Shown here piece after piece: positions 50,113 through 59,371 of a stretch of 64,000 bases of DNA. The stretch comes from JBMNMS01 sp050953445 (GTDB taxonomy: Bacteria > Bacillota > Clostridia > Peptostreptococcales > Anaerovoracaceae), in the NCBI GenBank assembly GCA_050953445.1, contig JBMNMS010000001.1, positions 868,001 to 932,000 of the forward strand, written 5' to 3'. Below the pieces are notes generated by a model, which had not been told where the DNA came from, did not search any database, and saw nothing but the letters and a program-made list of their open reading frames with translations. A program made the translations under genes and the position numbers. Every line of letters begins with the position of its first letter. Within the stretch, counting starts at the first letter, position 1.

Positions 50113-52227
50113 ATGACAATGCCAAATTTATTGAATCCTGTATCCAAACTTACAGTAGGCCATATGATGAATACCAATTTTCAGGTTCTACGTATGGATG
50201 ACACCTTAAGAACGGTTATTGAATACTATCAGAAATATAAAATAACCACCCTCCCGGTAGTAGACGAGGAAGGTGGTTTAGTTGGCGTTTTGCCTCGAAA
50301 ACGGCTTTTTAGAGCCTTGCTGGAGGGTAAAACACTGGATGAGCCTTTTAAGGATTACATGGTTGAAAACCCCATATTCATTACCGATGATAAAACCTAC
50401 AACGAGTATTCCCTTGTGGTTCAAGTTACAAAAAGCAAGGTGGATAATGTGGTGGTTCTGAACCGCAGCAACCAGGTGGTGGGGATGATAGGGACCGCCG
50501 AATACCTTAGGGAAAGCCTTAATATGATAATGACTTCCTCTGCCCTTATGGAATCGCTTTTCAGGGTGAATTACGAGGGAATAATCATAGTGGATGATGA
50601 AGGCTTCATACTGAGAATAAATCCGGCGGCAGAGAATATGTTCGGGCTAAATTCATCTACTGCCCTGGGAAAACATATTAATCAGGTTTTACCTGAAATA
50701 GAAATACTGGAGGAAAAGAGGATAGGCAGGAAGAAGATGATCAACTCCATACCTGTCATCATAAATCAGGTTCCCATCATAGACAATGATGAAAAAATAG
50801 GGTATAGTTTTGCCTTCTTAGACACCTCCGATATGGAAAAGATAGCTCAGGAGCTGGAAAGCGTTAAGGAGCTGAAAACCGCCTTGGACGGAGTGCTGGA
50901 TGCTTCCTCCGATGGTGTTTTCGTATCGGATATATACGGTACGATAAAATACGTTAATGAACAGGCCTGTGACTTGATTTCAAGAACATCGGACAAGGTT
51001 ATTGGAAGATCAATACAAAGCCTGCTCAAAACTAATGATCCCATGAAGATACTTAAATCCGGGGCTCCGGAAGTGGATTCATGTGATATAGGTGGTAGGA
51101 AATGCATAGTGTCCCATGTGCCCGTTCGAAAGAGCAGACAAGAAAATGCTGAAATTACAGGTGTGGTAAGTACGGTCTACCTTAACGACAACGAATTGAC
51201 CGAGGAGATAGTCAGGAAATGGGCATACCTTAACGAACAGCTTCAGTATTACCGAGGAGAGCTTGAAAAAAGGACGGCAAAGTCCAGCCGCTTTGAACAG
51301 ATGGTCACCAACAATCCTCCCTTTGAAAGGATTAAAAAGGAGGCCAGGCAAATTGCCCAAAGCACCTCGACGATACTGTTGACCGGAGAAAGCGGTGTAG
51401 GAAAGGATATGTTTGCCCGGGGTATTCACGAAGCAAGTCCCAGGTCAAAAAATCCCTTTGTCAAGGTCAATTGTGTTTCTATTCCCGAAACCTTGTTCGA
51501 GTCGGAACTCTTTGGATATGCCCCCGGCTCGTTTACAGGTGCTTTAAAAGGCGGTAAGCCCGGCTACTTTGAAATGGCAGATAAGGGAACTATCTTCCTT
51601 GATGAGATAGGGGATATGCCACTTTCTATCCAGGCTAAGTTATTACAGGTGCTTCAGGAAAAAGAGTTCATGAGAGTTGGGGGTACTGTAAAGCAGAAGG
51701 TAGATGTCAGGATTATAGCGGCTACCAATAGGGATTTAAGAGAGGCTATTGAGGCTAAGACCTTCAGAGAAGACCTTTTTTATAGATTGAATGTAATAGA
51801 GTTTTGCCTGCCCCCCCTGCGAGAGAGGCCGGAAGATATCGTTCCTCTTGCAGAAACGTTTATAACAAAATATAATAATTTGTTGGGGGCAAGGGTGACC
51901 GGGATAAACGAGGAGGCCAAAGCCGCATTGCAAAACCATAGCTGGCCGGGTAATATAAGGGAGCTTGAAAATGCGATAGAAAGAGCGGCAAATTATGTTT
52001 GGGACCACGAGATAGGGGTAGAGAATCTTCCGGCGCAAATAGTGCAGATGAGAAAAGCTTCCTCCTTCACCCAATCGCCATACAGGAATTCCATGAGAGA
52101 TTTTGAAAGGGAAATGCTTTTGGATGTCTTAAAAAGCGTGGGGGGAAATAAAAGTGCTGCTGCCCGAATGCTTAAGCTGAGCCGTTCAGCATTTTATGAT
52201 AGGCTGGCTAAATATGATATTAAATAG
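50113..52227 (+). CDS. Sigma-54-dependent transcriptional activator with CBS and PAS domains
   Basis: Enhancer-binding protein of 704 residues. A CBS pair (about 10-135: TVGHMMNTNFQVLRMDDTL...TTLPVVDEEGGLVGVL) is followed by PAS domains (about 150-260 and 275-370: NYEGIIIVDDEGFILRINPAAENMFG). The AAA+ domain has Walker A GESGVGKD, the sigma-54 contact loop GSFTGALKGG and Walker B GTIFLDEIGDM. A Fis-type HTH ends the protein (GGNKSAAARMLKLSRSAFYDRL). I chose ATG 50113 because AAAGGAAG lies upstream. It most likely activates the three sigma-54 promoters at 37595, 39300 and 44856. CBS domains may sense adenylates or CoA-type ligands; the ligand is unknown. Confidence 0.93.
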   Translation: MTMPNLLNPVSKLTVGHMMNTNFQVLRMDDTLRTVIEYYQKYKITTLPVVDEEGGLVGVLPRKRLFRALLEGKTLDEPFKDYMVENPIFITDDKTYNEYSLVVQVTKSKVDNVVVLNRSNQVVGMIGTAEYLRESLNMIMTSSALMESLFRVNYEGIIIVDDEGFILRINPAAENMFGLNSSTALGKHINQVLPEIEILEEKRIGRKKMINSIPVIINQVPIIDNDEKIGYSFAFLDTSDMEKIAQELESVKELKTALDGVLDASSDGVFVSDIYGTIKYVNEQACDLISRTSDKVIGRSIQSLLKTNDPMKILKSGAPEVDSCDIGGRKCIVSHVPVRKSRQENAEITGVVSTVYLNDNELTEEIVRKWAYLNEQLQYYRGELEKRTAKSSRFEQMVTNNPPFERIKKEARQIAQSTSTILLTGESGVGKDMFARGIHEASPRSKNPFVKVNCVSIPETLFESELFGYAPGSFTGALKGGKPGYFEMADKGTIFLDEIGDMPLSIQAKLLQVLQEKEFMRVGGTVKQKVDVRIIAATNRDLREAIEAKTFREDLFYRLNVIEFCLPPLRERPEDIVPLAETFITKYNNLLGARVTGINEEAKAALQNHSWPGNIRELENAIERAANYVWDHEIGVENLPAQIVQMRKASSFTQSPYRNSMRDFEREMLLDVLKSVGGNKSAAARMLKLSRSAFYDRLAKYDIK

Positions 52228-52266
52228 ATGAAAATATAATCTTGACTGAAGGGAGACAAAAAACAA

Positions 52267-53082
52267 ATGAATGTGAATGCAGTATATTTTAGTGGAACCG
52301 GTACGACCAAAAAGGTGGTAGAAGCTATTGCAGACAGATTAGCACAGGATCTCAATAATGGAGGGGGATATAGTACATATGATTTCACTCCCAAGGCTGC
52401 CAGAGAAGAGGAAATATCCTTTGGGGAAAACGATCTTGTGGTAATAGGGACACCGGTTTATGCGGGAAGAGTACCTAATGTTCTTTTGAAATATATGGAC
52501 ACCATTAAGGGGAATGGTGCCACAGCGGTTTGCATCGTTCTTTACGGCAATCGTAACTTTGATGATGGGCTCATCGAGCTGAGGAATATCATGGCGGATA
52601 ATGGTTTTAAGGTGATTGCGGCGGGAGGTTTTATCGGGGAACACTCTTTTTCAACTGTTTTAGCAGCAGGTAGGCCGGATGCGGCAGATATGGAAATTGC
52701 CATAGGCTTTGCCGATCAGATTGCGGAAAAGGTCAAATCAGGAAGGGAATATGAGGGGAAAATAAAGGTCAGGGGAGAGGAACCTTATAGGAAGTATTAT
52801 ATGCCTAAGGATAAGGAAGGCAATCCGGTGGATTTCAGAAAGATTAAGCCAAAGACAAATTCTGATTGCATGGATTGTAAGCATTGTGCAGACATTTGCC
52901 CCATGCAATCCATAGATTATGACGATACGTCCCTAATTACAGGCATATGCATTAAGTGCGGCGCCTGTGTAAAACAATGTCCGGTTTCTGCAAAGTATTA
53001 CGATGACGAGGGTTATTTAAGGCACAAGTTAGAGTTGGAGGAGGAGTTTACCATGCGTAAAGAACCGGAACTGTTTATTTAA
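52267..53082 (+). CDS. Flavodoxin-ferredoxin fusion (EFR1 family)
   Basis: Protein of 271 residues. The N-terminal flavodoxin-like domain has the FMN loop YFSGTGTTKKV (about 7-17), with GTPVYAGRVPN and GNRNFDDGL. The C-terminal two-cluster ferredoxin domain has CMDCKHCADICP and CIKCGACVKQCP. Such proteins carry low-potential electrons. In this place it may accept or deliver electrons for Etf-linked dehydrogenases. It lies 39 bases after the activator gene, possibly in one transcript, with a terminator behind it. Confidence 0.88.
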   Translation: MNVNAVYFSGTGTTKKVVEAIADRLAQDLNNGGGYSTYDFTPKAAREEEISFGENDLVVIGTPVYAGRVPNVLLKYMDTIKGNGATAVCIVLYGNRNFDDGLIELRNIMADNGFKVIAAGGFIGEHSFSTVLAAGRPDAADMEIAIGFADQIAEKVKSGREYEGKIKVRGEEPYRKYYMPKDKEGNPVDFRKIKPKTNSDCMDCKHCADICPMQSIDYDDTSLITGICIKCGACVKQCPVSAKYYDDEGYLRHKLELEEEFTMRKEPELFI

Positions 53083-53113
53083 CGGATTGGTTCTTCGTTC
53101 ATCAAATAACTTG

Positions 53114-53153
53114 AAAGCTGGCACTAAATATTAGGTGTCAGCTTTCTTTTTTT
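53114..53153. terminator. Terminator of the flavodoxin-ferredoxin gene
   Basis: Arms AAAGCTGGCAC and GTGTCAGCTTT (one G-T pair), followed by CTTTTTTT. The right arm overlaps the last codons of the convergent regulator gene. Confidence 0.85.
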
Positions 53154-54546
53154 GGAAAACCGATACCAATTTAGAAATTGCCTCAGACATTTTTTCCGAC
53201 GGTATACGGGTATAGTAAAAGAGAACTGAACCTGACGAAGGGGGATTTCCCAGAGCCTGGGGTACAGTATACACTGGGAGCCCAAGGTCTTGCGCCTCCT
53301 TGCACCTGTCCTCCAACCCACACCCATCCACGGTAAGCATCATATGAAGGCCGGAGACTTCACCTTGAACCTGAAAAACGCCTTGACCCATCTGTTGTAT
53401 AGTTTGAGTTGCCAGTTGGATCTTGTGCCCATATAATTTTCGTAAGCGTTTTAAATCCGTCTGGTAAAAACCTTGTGCCATGTAGAGTGCCAGAGTTAAT
53501 TGCTCGGTCTTTGAGCAGGTTTGCGTGTAATCGCCTAAGGCCTCATAGAAGAGCCTTCCCATCGCCGCAGTTGGTAAAACCATATAGCTTATTTTTATGG
53601 CCGGAAAGAGGGTGGATGAAAAGGAGCCTAAGTAGACCACTCTCCCTTTCCTGTCCAAGCCTTGTAAGGAGGGGACAGGACGGCTAAAATATCTTAACTC
53701 GCTATTATAATCATCCTCGATAATTATGCTTTCGTTTTTGTCCGCCCATTCTAAAAGTGAATAGCGGCGTCCTATGGGCATTACCGAGCCGGTGGGAAAC
53801 TGGTTGGAGGGGCTTACATAGACCGTTGAACGGATGTTGATTGGTAGTTTTTCAATTTGAATCCCATCTCTATCCACAGGAACGCCGGTGGACTTAAAGC
53901 CTCTATCTTTAAATATGCTCTGTACAGCTTGATACCCCGGATCTTCAAAGGATACATGGTCGATTTCCATTCTCCGCAGGATTATGCAAAGAAGATTTAT
54001 TAGCTGCTGTGTGCCGGCACTTATTATTATCTGATCCGGTGAACACAAAACGCCTCTAACTTGATATATATATTTTGATATTTCATGGCGTAGGGGCTCC
54101 TCCCCCCTTATATCTCCTTCCAAAAAGAGAGTATGGGACTCATAGTTTAAAATTCGATTCATGCATTTCTTCCACTTTGTAAAATCAAAGCACTCAGGGT
54201 CATAGTAGGGGGTAACCTGTACAGGGGGATTCGTTGATTGATGAAAATCAGCACTTTCCCCAAGGGAGGCCCTTGTACCGGGCAATATAGGGCTGGAGGG
54301 TATGCTATTCACATAATATCCGGATTGAGGGAGACTTGTAATATAGCCTTCAACTGTTAGCTGGTCGTATGCCGATGAGATGGTGGATAGGCTAAGGTTT
54401 AGAGTTTTGGATAGAGATCTGAGGGATGGCAGTTTTTCACCTGGTAGGATATGACCCTCTAAGATAGCATTTTTAATGTGTTCATAAAGCTGCATGTATA
54501 AGGGGGTGCCTAATGCATCGTTTAAAATCGGTGTTAAAGAAATCAT
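53131..54546 (-). CDS. MocR/PdxR-type regulator (GntR HTH plus aminotransferase domain)
   Basis: Protein of 471 residues. The GntR winged helix is at about 10-78 (PLYMQLYEHIKNAILEGHILPGEKLPSLRSLSKTL...STISSAYDQL). A fold-type I aminotransferase domain follows, with the PLP-lysine region GSFSSTLFPAIKISYMVLP and IIEDDYNSELRY. Members sense pyridoxal phosphate or gamma-aminobutyrate-type compounds; PdxR controls vitamin B6 genes. It is divergent from an ECF transporter S component, so it probably regulates vitamin uptake. It has AAAGGAGAT upstream of its ATG. Confidence 0.92.
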   Translation of the reverse strand: MISLTPILNDALGTPLYMQLYEHIKNAILEGHILPGEKLPSLRSLSKTLNLSLSTISSAYDQLTVEGYITSLPQSGYYVNSIPSSPILPGTRASLGESADFHQSTNPPVQVTPYYDPECFDFTKWKKCMNRILNYESHTLFLEGDIRGEEPLRHEISKYIYQVRGVLCSPDQIIISAGTQQLINLLCIILRRMEIDHVSFEDPGYQAVQSIFKDRGFKSTGVPVDRDGIQIEKLPINIRSTVYVSPSNQFPTGSVMPIGRRYSLLEWADKNESIIIEDDYNSELRYFSRPVPSLQGLDRKGRVVYLGSFSSTLFPAIKISYMVLPTAAMGRLFYEALGDYTQTCSKTEQLTLALYMAQGFYQTDLKRLRKLYGHKIQLATQTIQQMGQGVFQVQGEVSGLHMMLTVDGCGLEDRCKEAQDLGLPVYTVPQALGNPPSSGSVLFYYTRIPSEKMSEAISKLVSVFQKKKADT

Positions 54547-54577
54547 ACTAATCTCCTTTGTAATCCTTCAATTAGCG

Positions 54578-54662
54578 GAAACTGTTATACAGAAGTATAA
54601 AATAGCGGAATCCATAGGGCTTGAATGAAACTGTTATCATCAAAATAGCTAAAACTGCATAT
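54578..54662. promoter_or_regulatory. Repeated operator-like motif in the divergent MocR/ECF promoter region
   Basis: GAAACTGTTAT occurs at 54578-54588 and 54627-54637, and a variant AAAACTGCATAT at 54651-54662. The spacings are about 49 and 25 bases. MocR-family dimers bind direct repeats, so these are candidate operators. TAGCGGAA also occurs twice (54574 and 54603). Confidence 0.5.
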
Positions 54663-54778
54663 TACAATATATACACTTTAAGCATATTATATAGGCAGGA
54701 AAGGAAATTATCAAGGTGTAATGTCTGAGATGAAATCAATAACCATTCTAAGAGAGCAGGCATAGGGAGGTGGAAAGG

Positions 54779-55576
54779 ATGAAAAAGGATAAGGAAGCCA
54801 CATTAAAAATTATTACTACCGGGTTGATGGTCGCAATCATCGCCATATGTACCATGGTTATAGCCATCCCAGTGCCATTTACAAACGGCTATGTCCATTT
54901 AGGGGATAGCATGATTTTTTTGGCGGTTTTGATATTAGGATGGAAATATGGGGCCATAGCTGCTGCTGTAGGCTCTGCTATGGCGGATGCTTTTTTGGGA
55001 TATGTCCACTGGATTCCCTGGACGTTTTGCATAAAGGGTGTCATGGCATTGTTAGTGGGGCTGGTCATTGAAAAAACAGCTAAAAGCCGGAGGAATATAG
55101 TGGTGGCTTCACTTTCTACGGCGGGAGCGTGGATTGCCTTTAACTTCGTGGTTCGCTGGATTGTCAAATATGAAAGCACACATAATCGAGGGGCTTTAAT
55201 CGAAAGCGGGGTTGTAACCCAATCTGAATTTGCTGGGTTTTTAGCAAGCGTGCAGAACCAATTGATGATAATTGCACTTCTAATTCCGGTGGCGCTAACT
55301 CTGATTTCAATTTACGTGAGAATTAAGGAGCATACGAAAATACCCTTCAGCCAGATTTTAGGGATGACTCTGGGCGGGCTTTGGATGGTGTTGGGATACT
55401 ATGTGGCGGGTGGTGTGATGTACGGAAACTTCGCCGTTGCCGCATTCAGTATTCCAGCCAATATGATTCAATTTTTGGCGGGATTTTTCCTGGCTGCTAT
55501 AGTAGCCGCCACATTGGAAAAAACACCGGCTAAAAAGTTTTTCGCCTATAAAACGCCGGTGGTTAAGCAGGGATAG
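54779..55576 (+). CDS. ECF-type vitamin transporter S component
   Basis: Membrane protein of 265 residues. The first about 190 residues have six hydrophobic segments and the family-type sequence IPVPFTNGYVHLGDSMIFLAVLILGWKYGAIAAAVGSAMAD (loop NGYVHLGD, then GSAMADAFLGY). S components bind a vitamin and share an energising module encoded elsewhere. Divergence from a MocR/PdxR regulator suggests pyridoxine or a related B6 vitamin. I chose ATG 54779 because AGGGAGG lies 8 bases upstream. The stop is 3 bases from the end of the convergent lipase gene. Confidence 0.85.
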   Translation: MKKDKEATLKIITTGLMVAIIAICTMVIAIPVPFTNGYVHLGDSMIFLAVLILGWKYGAIAAAVGSAMADAFLGYVHWIPWTFCIKGVMALLVGLVIEKTAKSRRNIVVASLSTAGAWIAFNFVVRWIVKYESTHNRGALIESGVVTQSEFAGFLASVQNQLMIIALLIPVALTLISIYVRIKEHTKIPFSQILGMTLGGLWMVLGYYVAGGVMYGNFAVAAFSIPANMIQFLAGFFLAAIVAATLEKTPAKKFFAYKTPVVKQG

Positions 55577-55579
55577 GGG

Positions 55580-56833
55580 TCATATTATACCCTCGGAAAC
55601 AAGATATGCCGCGGCTTCTCGCTGGTTGCTCAGAAAGGCCTCATCCATCTTTTTTGTGAATCTTCTCAATAGAGGAAGGGTGAAGCCCTTCCTTTTTTGG
55701 GATTGACTTAGTTTATCAGAAAAAAAATTGACATCCGGGTTATCTTTAATATATTCCGCGATCATTATAGTGGCAATTTCCCACCCTAAGTTTTTCTTTA
55801 CTAATTCTGAAATAAAATACAGAAAATTCAATGGTCTTTTTCTTCTTTTAGGGCGAAGGTGCTGTTCATCAAGTTTATGAAGGTAGGACTGGACTGCGCC
55901 TTTAAGGTGGTGGTTAAAGGAATTACCGGTGTACAAATGAATAGGGCTTAATGCAAAGATTTTCCCCGCTGCTTCTGCACCGGGAAGATCGTTCTTGGAG
56001 ATGGAGCCTTTGGAAAATGCATATAGGTTGCCATCATAGAACTTAAAGGATTTCAATGTGTCCAGATACCCCAATCGCATTATATGGGAGGCGTTTTTGC
56101 CATCGAAATAGAGAAAATTACCCAGATCCCAGGGGCTTCTGATGTAAATCAGGTTGGATACCTCTTTTAACGGATCCTGGGGTATGATGCCTGCAGCATC
56201 CAAATCCACGGCGATGACCTGTGAAAAGCCTTTATCCAAAGCCATGGCAACGGGCATATTGTCCTTATAGGCACCGTCAACATATTTTGAATCACCGATG
56301 GTGTAGGCTTGAGCGGCAGGGAAGCAGGAGGCGCTTGCGATGATAAAATCCACTAACTTACCCGGGGGGATGTGATCAATGAAAAGCCTTTGAACGTTTA
56401 ACAAGGGCAATTCGGCAGTAACCAGGCCAAAATCGATGGGGGATTTCCGTACTGCTTCTTCATTTATATATTGGGTTAGAAGCTTTTTTAGATTACTGAC
56501 ACCGGTTCCCCCTTTTGAAAGAAGGTTTTTGGCGTAGATTCCAAGCTCACTCAGTGGTATGTTGTCAAAGCTTAAGTCGAAATCCATGCGATGAGGCTTC
56601 ACGGGATCCAGGTCAAAGATCATATGATTTTCAAGGCTTTTCCAAACCGAAACTGCGGTATCAAAGGAACCCTGGGCGATTAAAGCAGAATTTATGGCTC
56701 CCACCGATGTTCCGCAGGCAAGGTTAATTTCTACATTCATTTCGCGAAGGGCCTGCCATACACCAACTTCATAAGCCCCTCTGGCCCCACCGCCGGAAAG
56801 TACCAATGCTACCGGCCTGTCCATTGAAATCAC
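55580..56833 (-). CDS. Patatin-like phospholipase
   Basis: Protein of about 417 residues. The oxyanion loop is LVLSGGGARGAYEVGVW, and the nucleophile elbow is GTSVGAINSA (G-x-S-x-G). The catalytic dyad Asp lies in YVDGAYKDNMP (D-G-x/A). It would hydrolyse acyl esters of lipids. The C-terminal about 130 residues are basic and helical. I favour the GTG start at 56833 (minus), with GGGGGGA 7 bases upstream. An ATG 7 codons further out or another 3 codons in are alternatives. Confidence 0.87.
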   Translation of the reverse strand: MISMDRPVALVLSGGGARGAYEVGVWQALREMNVEINLACGTSVGAINSALIAQGSFDTAVSVWKSLENHMIFDLDPVKPHRMDFDLSFDNIPLSELGIYAKNLLSKGGTGVSNLKKLLTQYINEEAVRKSPIDFGLVTAELPLLNVQRLFIDHIPPGKLVDFIIASASCFPAAQAYTIGDSKYVDGAYKDNMPVAMALDKGFSQVIAVDLDAAGIIPQDPLKEVSNLIYIRSPWDLGNFLYFDGKNASHIMRLGYLDTLKSFKFYDGNLYAFSKGSISKNDLPGAEAAGKIFALSPIHLYTGNSFNHHLKGAVQSYLHKLDEQHLRPKRRKRPLNFLYFISELVKKNLGWEIATIMIAEYIKDNPDVNFFSDKLSQSQKRKGFTLPLLRRFTKKMDEAFLSNQREAAAYLVSEGII

Positions 56834-57051
56834 AAAAATCCCCCCTGTTTTCATATGATTAAGAATTCCATACTATCATAATAACACATACCTGATTTTA
56901 ATATGCTTTTTCTTGTGACAAAATTAATGCCTATCCCCTATTTTGACGAAGGGTTTGTCTTCGGTTGCGGGAAAAGGGTGTCTGGTATAGAATGATGTTA
57001 GGTTTGCAGGAAAAAAGACCATGTATAAAGATATGATGGGAGGTAATTTGA

Positions 57052-57807
57052 TTGTATGACAATTTGAAAAGAGTTTTGAATGAAAGCGAAAAAATTGCTT
57101 TTTTTGGGGGTGCAGGAGTATCGACGGAAAGCGGTATTCCCGATTTTCGCTCTGAAAACGGGCTTTATCATGCGGTACAAAAATATGGATATCCTCCTGA
57201 ACAGATGCTTTCGAATTCCTTTTTCCATGCTCATATGGAAACCTTTTATGATTATTATAAGGCCAATATGATATATAGAGATGCCAAGCCGAATAAAGCT
57301 CATTTGGCCCTTTCTAAGTTGGAAGAGGAAGGCAGGCTCATAGGGATAATCACCCAAAATATTGATGGACTTCATCAACAGGCGGGGAATCATAAGGTAT
57401 ACGAGCTTCATGGTTCAGTCCTTAGAAACTACTGCATGGCCTGTGGTACTTTTTATGACCTTGACTATATTATGAATTCAAATAATTGCAAGGACTCTGA
57501 GGGAAATCAAAGATTGACTCCCTACTGTAAGAAATGTGGCGGTGTGGTAAAGCCGGATGTTGTCCTATATGAGGAACCGTTGGATGATGAAGTTATAGGG
57601 TTTGCGGTAAGGGCAATCAGTTTGGCAGATACGTTAATAGTAGGCGGTACTTCTCTGGCGGTCTATCCCGCAGCGGGAATGATCAACCATTTTCGAGGGA
57701 AGAACCTGATATTAATAAACAAATCGGCAACCCAGATGGACAGCAGAGCGGACATAGTGATTCACGAAGCCTTGGGTCAGGTGCTGGGTGAGTGTCTGCT
57801 CACTTGA
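57052..57807 (+). CDS. Sir2-family NAD-dependent protein deacylase
   Basis: Sirtuin of 251 residues. The NAD-binding motif is GGAGVSTESGIPDFRS (about 19-34), the catalytic region is TQNIDGLHQQAG with YELHGS (His), and the zinc Cys pairs are CMAC and CKKC. The YEEPLDDEVIG segment follows. It removes acetyl or longer acyl groups from lysines. This may matter in a cell rich in acyl-CoA and acetyl-phosphate. The start is TTG with GGGAGGT upstream. It is divergent from the lipase gene. Confidence 0.93.
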   Translation: MYDNLKRVLNESEKIAFFGGAGVSTESGIPDFRSENGLYHAVQKYGYPPEQMLSNSFFHAHMETFYDYYKANMIYRDAKPNKAHLALSKLEEEGRLIGIITQNIDGLHQQAGNHKVYELHGSVLRNYCMACGTFYDLDYIMNSNNCKDSEGNQRLTPYCKKCGGVVKPDVVLYEEPLDDEVIGFAVRAISLADTLIVGGTSLAVYPAAGMINHFRGKNLILINKSATQMDSRADIVIHEALGQVLGECLLT

Positions 57808-57902
57808 GTCTGTTTTTTAGATTCATGCGAAAGTGTGCATCAATGAAAAAACCTTTAATACATATGATTGGTACAACTCTTGCAACAATCCGGAAAAATG
57901 GT

Positions 57903-57930
57903 TTTAACTGATGGCTTTTCGTGATATAAT
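57903..57930 (+). promoter_or_regulatory. Sigma-A-type promoter of surE
   Basis: TTTAAC, a 16-base spacer and TATAAT (57925-57930), about 65 bases before the surE ATG. A sigma-54-like match lies just upstream at 57869-57884. Confidence 0.5.
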
Positions 57931-57995
57931 AATCCATGCGTTCACTGATGTGAACCAGGTTAATAATAGAGGACTATTAAAAAGGGCGTAATTTT

Positions 57996-58763
57996 ATGAG
58001 AATTTTAGTGACTAATGACGATGGTGTGGATGCAAGAGGGATAGAAGAATTGGTTTCGGCACTTTCCCAACTGGCACAGGTGTATGTTTTTGTACCAGAC
58101 AGTCAGAGGAGTGCCTGTGGGCATGGCATCACCGTAAGAGCACCTATTAAGGTGGAGGAAATCCAGTATCCCTGTGCCACCAGGGCCTGGACTATTTCGG
58201 GAACCCCCGCAGACTGTGTAAAACTTGGTCTTCGTATTCTTGATAATGAGGATATATTTGTAGATATGCTTTTCTCCGGCATTAATCACGGAGCCAATCT
58301 GGGGACGGATACCTTTTATTCGGGGACCGTATCCGGAGCCATAGAGGGGGTAATAAACAGGATTCCCTCGGTGGCCGTTTCCATAGACAGCCACCATCCC
58401 AGTCATTTTGATGCGGCATGCCGTATAGCTGTGCAAACCTTAAGCCTGGCTGTGGAAAATCTGGATGAGGGTACGGTTTTAAACATAAATGTTCCCGATA
58501 TGCCTTGGGAGGAGTTGAAAGGGATAAGGATAACCCGTTTAGGGCCAAGGGAATATGAGCAATGGTTTAATATTGAAGACGATGATAATGGGGATACCCA
58601 CTACTATTATGCCGGGACTCCTGTGGTTTACGAGGGCTTGCCCGAGGATTTTGATGTTATGGCGGTGCAGAGGGGCTTTATATCCATTACACCTTTGCAT
58701 TTGGATTTGACAAGCCATGGGAAGATGGATGAACTGAAAACCTGGGCATATGTTATCGATTAG
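57996..58763 (+). CDS. surE: 5'-nucleotidase/nucleotide phosphatase SurE
   Basis: Protein of 255 residues starting MRILVTNDDGVDARGIEEL (metal-binding Asp pair), with PDSQRSACGHGITV and SGINHGANLGTDTFYSGTVSGA. These are the signatures of SurE, a metal-dependent phosphatase of nucleoside 5'/3'-monophosphates and short polyphosphates. Typical length. It is followed by a hydrolase gene 35 bases downstream. Confidence 0.96.
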   Translation: MRILVTNDDGVDARGIEELVSALSQLAQVYVFVPDSQRSACGHGITVRAPIKVEEIQYPCATRAWTISGTPADCVKLGLRILDNEDIFVDMLFSGINHGANLGTDTFYSGTVSGAIEGVINRIPSVAVSIDSHHPSHFDAACRIAVQTLSLAVENLDEGTVLNINVPDMPWEELKGIRITRLGPREYEQWFNIEDDDNGDTHYYYAGTPVVYEGLPEDFDVMAVQRGFISITPLHLDLTSHGKMDELKTWAYVID

Positions 58764-58798
58764 GAAAGGCTGAAAAAATGCAAAAAGAGGTGAGGTAC

Positions 58799-59356
58799 AT
58801 GTCGATAAAGATGTTAAAAAAGGAAGAATCTGTTTTAGTTATGATTGACGTTCAGGAACGGCTTTGGCCCGCCATGAATGAAGAGGAAAGGGACTCTTTA
58901 TTGGAGCGCAATGAGATATTGATAAAGGGTTGCCGGTGCATGGATGTTCCAATACTGGTTACACAGCAATACACAAAGGGGCTGGGGGGTACGGTTGAGC
59001 CTTTATGTAAGGCACTTGGGGAACATTCCCATATAGAAAAGGATACCTTCAGTGCTATGAGGGATGCTAACTTTGTAAAGGAACTGGAATCTCTGGGGAG
59101 AAAAACCGTAATATTGACGGGGATTGAAAGTCATGTCTGCGTCATGTTGACTGCCTTGGAAATGTTGCAGGCCGGGTATGATGTATTTTTGCCAATGGAT
59201 TGCGTTAGCTCCAGGAAGCCTATGGATAAAAAATTCGCATCTAAGCGCATGGCAGGTGCAGGCGTTCAGCTTACCACCAGCGAGTCAGTTTTATTCGAGC
59301 TTTGTGTGGGGTCAACAGAACCCTATTTCAGGGATATTTCAAAATTAGTCAAATAG
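58799..59356 (+). CDS. Isochorismatase-like cysteine hydrolase
   Basis: Protein of 185 residues. The catalytic Asp is in LVMIDVQERLWPAM, a probable catalytic Lys is in the middle (HIEKDTFSAM), and the nucleophile Cys is in TGIESHVCVMLTALEM preceded by the family cis-peptide region. It is the YcaC/isochorismatase type. Substrates in the family include nicotinamide, isochorismate and carbamoyl compounds; the true one is unknown. I chose ATG 58799 because GAGGTGAG precedes it. Confidence 0.88.
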   Translation: MSIKMLKKEESVLVMIDVQERLWPAMNEEERDSLLERNEILIKGCRCMDVPILVTQQYTKGLGGTVEPLCKALGEHSHIEKDTFSAMRDANFVKELESLGRKTVILTGIESHVCVMLTALEMLQAGYDVFLPMDCVSSRKPMDKKFASKRMAGAGVQLTTSESVLFELCVGSTEPYFRDISKLVK

Positions 59357-59371
59357 GAGAAGTACAACCCT

